A DNA stretch of 7,996 bases, taken from Firmicutes bacterium ZCTH02-B6 (GTDB taxonomy: Bacteria; Bacillota; Limnochordia; Limnochordales; ZCTH02-B6). The stretch lies in NCBI GenBank assembly GCA_002159155.1, contig LZRQ01000161.1, forward strand, positions 1 to 7,996, written 5' to 3'. Both the position numbers and the translations under genes were made by a program. Below, one piece after another: positions 5,412-7,996 of this stretch (within the stretch, counting starts at the first letter, position 1; each line of letters starts with the position of its first letter). Below the pieces are notes generated by a model. It was given only the letters and a program-made list of their open reading frames with translations. It was not told where the DNA came from and ran no database searches.

Positions 5412-6868
5412 ATCCCTCCGAGCCTGGCCGCCAGCACCGCGATGGGTTCGTTAAAGAGCCGGAGGGCGATGCCAGGCAGGATGCCGAGCAAGACGATGCA
5501 CACCATCAGCGGCGCGGCCACCACCAATTCCCGGGCGCTGATGTCAGGCAACGCGTCACCGCTCGGCTGGCCCATCAAGACTCGCTGCATCATCCACAAG
5601 TGGTAGCCAGCGGTCGTGACCAAGCCAAGTGCCGCCGCGAGGACGACCAGCGTCGTGAACACCGGGAATGAACCGACGAAGGTAAAGAACTCGCCGGGGA
5701 AGCCGGCCATGCCGGGCAGACCCAGGTTTGCGAAGGCCGCGAAGGCCGTGACCGAGGCGGCAACCGGGATCTTGGTAAACAGCCCGCTCATCTGGTCCAT
5801 CATACGGGTGTGGGTCCGGTCATAGATGACGCTGGCCACCACAAAGAACAGGAGCGGCGAGATAAGCCCGTGCGAAATGTTGACGAACATGGCGCCGTTG
5901 AGCGACATGGGCGTCATGGCCGCCGCACCCAGGATGACGTAACCCATGTGGCTGATCGACGAGTACGCGACCATCTTCTTGAGGTCCTTTTGCGCCATCG
6001 CCGCCAGCGCACCGTAAATGATGCCGATGACGCCTAGCAACGCCAGGACGGGTGAGAAAGCCTGAGCCGCATCCGGGAACGTCGGCAGCATGAAGCGGAA
6101 GAAGCCGTACGTACCGGTCTTGAGCAAGATGCCCGCCAGGATCATGGAGCCACCGGTAGGCGCTTCCACGTGGGCGTCAGGCAGCCACGTATGGAACGGG
6201 AAGATGGGCACCTTGACCGCGAAGCCCGCGAAGAACGCCAGGAAGATCCACCACTGCAGAGTGGGGGAGAGGTTGGCCTGTTCAGCCAGGACCATCACGT
6301 CGAAGGTGCGCAGTCCCGAACCCAGGTACAGCGCCAAGATACCGACAAGCATAATGGCGCTGCCGAGCAGCGTGTAAATGAAGAACTTGAGGCTGGCGTA
6401 CTCCTTCCGCGGCCCACCCCAGATGCCGATGATGAAGTACATCGGCACGAGGCTCGCCTCAAAGAAGATGAAGAACAGGAAGTAGTCCAGGGCCGTGAAC
6501 ACGCCGTAAATGGCCGTCTGCAGCACCAGCATCCAGAGGAAGAACTCCTTGACGCGGTGCGTGATCGTGTACGAGGCCAGCACGGACAAGGGCAGCACCA
6601 GTGCAGACACGGCCAGCAGCGGGAAGCTAATGCCGTCCACGCCTAGCTTGTACTGGATCCCTAGGCTCGGAATCCACTGCGCCTGGGTGATAAGTTGCAT
6701 GCCAGGCTGCGAGAAGTCCATCTGCTGCCAGATGAGCGCGACCAGGACCGCGGGGATCAGGGACACCACCAAGGCGAAGCCCCGGATCGCATTCACGCGT
6801 TCTTTCGGGAAAAACGCGAGCAAAAGGGCCCCCACCAGGGGGATAAACACGAGGGCAGTGAGGAGCAT
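5408..6868 (-). CDS. nuoM: NADH-quinone oxidoreductase subunit M
   Basis: Central antiporter-like membrane subunit of complex I, between NuoL and NuoN in the membrane arm, related to Mrp-type Na+/H+ antiporters. Its 486 residues are of typical length, with about 14 helices. All hallmark residues are present: Glu137 in helix 5 (FFEASLVPMYF), Lys161, Lys219 in broken helix 7 (FAVKVPIFPFHTWLPDAH), Lys250 in helix 8 (GILLKTGTYGF), and Glu393 in helix 12 (MAGFPGEFF) where NuoL and NuoN have Lys. The NuoM-type sequence HVEAPTGGSMILAG separates it clearly from its two paralogues. The ATG at 6868 is well supported by AGGAGG (6882-6877), 8 bases upstream, lying within the last codons of nuoL. The gap to nuoL is 4 bases, so the three genes are translationally coupled parts of one transcript. 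Nothing in it looks damaged. Confidence 0.98.
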   Translation of the reverse strand: MLLTALVFIPLVGALLLAFFPKERVNAIRGFALVVSLIPAVLVALIWQQMDFSQPGMQLITQAQWIPSLGIQYKLGVDGISFPLLAVSALVLPLSVLASYTITHRVKEFFLWMLVLQTAIYGVFTALDYFLFFIFFEASLVPMYFIIGIWGGPRKEYASLKFFIYTLLGSAIMLVGILALYLGSGLRTFDVMVLAEQANLSPTLQWWIFLAFFAGFAVKVPIFPFHTWLPDAHVEAPTGGSMILAGILLKTGTYGFFRFMLPTFPDAAQAFSPVLALLGVIGIIYGALAAMAQKDLKKMVAYSSISHMGYVILGAAAMTPMSLNGAMFVNISHGLISPLLFFVVASVIYDRTHTRMMDQMSGLFTKIPVAASVTAFAAFANLGLPGMAGFPGEFFTFVGSFPVFTTLVVLAAALGLVTTAGYHLWMMQRVLMGQPSGDALPDISARELVVAAPLMVCIVLLGILPGIALRLFNEPIAVLAARLGGM

Positions 6869-6872
6869 CGCG

Positions 6873-7996
6873 TTATCCTCCTATCACCAGGATTGCCAGT
6901 CCGGCCAAAAGGCCGAGGAACAAGACCAGCATGTACGATTGGACAAATCCGGTCTGCACCTGCCGGAGCACCCGGCTGCCGACCACAAAGGCACCGCCGA
7001 TGCCGTTGACGATGCCGTCGACGACGCCCCGGTCAAACTCGTCCACGTACTCGGAGACTTTCCGACCAATCCAGCCGACCCCATTGACGATAAGGTCGAT
7101 GACGTGGCGGTCGATCCAGCCGATCACCAACGCCAGGCCGATCATGCCGCGGACGAAGACGTACTGATAGACGTCGTCAATGTAGTAACGCCGCTTGAGG
7201 AGCACCCAGATGGGGTAGAGCACCTGAATGATCCTGCGGCGGGAAACCAGGTTGTACTTGTAGATCGCCAGCGCTAGCACGACGCCCAGCACCCAGACGG
7301 CCGTGGCCACGCCAAAGACGAACACATCAAACGACGCGTGGTGCGGCTCGCCGTAGTACACGAACCCAGCCAGCGGGCTGGCTACGAAGCCGGACACGGC
7401 CGCGAGCACCCCGAGGATCATCAGCGGGTACGTCATGACCCGGCCGCCCTCATGGGCGTGTTCGTACGCGTGCTTATCCCGCGGCGTGCCAAAGAAGGTC
7501 AGGTAGGTGGCGCGGGTGGTGTAAAACGCGGTCAGCGCCGCGGCTGCCACCAGCACCCAGAAGATGGGCGGGTTATGATGCCACGCATCCAAAAGGATCT
7601 CTTCCTTGCTCCAGAAGCCTGACAGGGGCGGGATCCCGATCAGAGCGCCCGCGCCGATGAGCCACACCCAACTAGTCACGGGAAGCTTCTTAAACAGGCC
7701 GCCCATTTGGTGCATGTTTTGCGTATGCACCGCGTGGATGACCGAGCCGGAAGCGAGGAAGAGCAGCGCCTTGAAGAAGGCGTGCGTCATCAGGTGGAAG
7801 ACGGCGGCCGTGTAGGCCCCGACTCCGAGGGCCGCGACCATGAAGCCCAACTGAGAAATAGTGGAATAGGCCAGGACCTTCTTGATGTCCTCCATCACGA
7901 GGGCGATGGTGGCGGCGAACAGGGCGGTGAAGGCGCCGATCCAGGCCACAACTTCCAGAGCTTCAGGTACGGGCGCAAACAGGCCGTAACCGCGGG
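6873..7996 (-). CDS. nuoL: NADH-quinone oxidoreductase subunit L, 5'-truncated by the window
   Basis: Distal antiporter-like subunit of complex I, with a long lateral helix that ties the membrane arm together. The frame is open to the right edge: 373 residues are present of a usual 600-650, so the start and the helix 5-8 residues lie outside. The GTG at 7949 is internal, since in-frame NuoL-like residues (GYGLFAPVPEALEV) precede it. Visible, numbered from base 7994: DIKKVLAYSTISQLGFM (36-52), the conserved THAFFKALLFLASGSVIHA (70-88), and helix-12 Lys130 in PPLSGFWSKEEIL. A loop follows, then the C-terminal lateral-helix region from about 275 and a final anchoring helix (LVLFLGLLAGLAILVI). 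The lateral-helix region contains a 26-residue-spaced repeat (7115-7074 and 7037-6996). The gene ends in TAA only 4 bases before nuoM and supplies the nuoM ribosome binding site. Confidence 0.97.
   Translation of the reverse strand, partial: RGYGLFAPVPEALEVVAWIGAFTALFAATIALVMEDIKKVLAYSTISQLGFMVAALGVGAYTAAVFHLMTHAFFKALLFLASGSVIHAVHTQNMHQMGGLFKKLPVTSWVWLIGAGALIGIPPLSGFWSKEEILLDAWHHNPPIFWVLVAAAALTAFYTTRATYLTFFGTPRDKHAYEHAHEGGRVMTYPLMILGVLAAVSGFVASPLAGFVYYGEPHHASFDVFVFGVATAVWVLGVVLALAIYKYNLVSRRRIIQVLYPIWVLLKRRYYIDDVYQYVFVRGMIGLALVIGWIDRHVIDLIVNGVGWIGRKVSEYVDEFDRGVVDGIVNGIGGAFVVGSRVLRQVQTGFVQSYMLVLFLGLLAGLAILVIGG
6996..7115 (-). repeat. internal 26-residue repeat in the NuoL lateral-helix region
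   Basis: Two 14-residue segments, IDRHVIDLIVNGVG (7115-7074) and FDRGVVDGIVNGIG (7037-6996), share 9 identical residues and are exactly 78 bases apart. Over the first 41 bases the DNA copies agree at 29 positions by hand count. This suggests an old tandem duplication of a helical unit rather than a recent one. Confidence 0.65.

Noticed and set aside
4707..5606. Long plus-strand open frames opposite nuoN and nuoM (for example 4707-5606 and 6510-7277).
   Set aside because: Their products are low-complexity, rich in Arg, His, Gln and Pro, and lie wholly opposite clear nuo genes; they are shadows of GC-rich codon bias.

Overview
This is a GC-rich bacterial segment, by eye above 60% G+C. It has strong AGGAGG-type ribosome binding sites and tightly packed genes. 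Full Shine-Dalgarno sites, high G+C and an nuo-type complex I next to Dpp/Opp-type ABC ATPases would suit a GC-rich, possibly thermophilic Firmicute such as a Symbiobacterium or Thermaerobacter relative. This placement is an inference from style, not a measured match.

Layout: two blocks converge near position 2350. The plus-strand block (1-2254) holds the last two genes of a peptide/oligosaccharide-type ABC import operon, namely a DppD-like ATPase truncated by the left edge and a DppF-like ATPase with a 4-base ATGA overlap. After a short gap come a candidate sigma-A promoter, a leader of about 75 bases and a small cold-shock-domain gene. A hairpin at 2347-2376 lies between the converging blocks and can serve as a terminator in both directions.

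The minus-strand block (7996-2465) is the 3' end of an nuo (complex I) operon in the usual order nuoL (truncated by the right edge), nuoM, nuoN. Their junctions are a 4-base gap and a 4-base overlap (or a 5-base gap). A GC-rich hairpin follows nuoN. Then comes a 455-residue ArsB/NhaD/SLC13-type ion permease with its own leader, which carries two Shine-Dalgarno-like sites embedded in repeated GGTGAC/GTCACC words.

NuoL, NuoM and NuoN are the antiporter-like membrane subunits that carry proton translocation in complex I. The permease behind them may use or adjust the same ion gradient, but its substrate cannot be read from sequence. The two ABC ATPases form a heterodimer that powers an importer whose permeases and binding protein lie outside the window.

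I found no mobile element, CRISPR array, rRNA, tRNA or evident new system. The points most worth checking are a lysine-to-glutamate change in the central proton path of NuoN, a 26-residue internal repeat in the lateral-helix region of NuoL, and the possibly switch-like leaders of the permease and the cold-shock gene.
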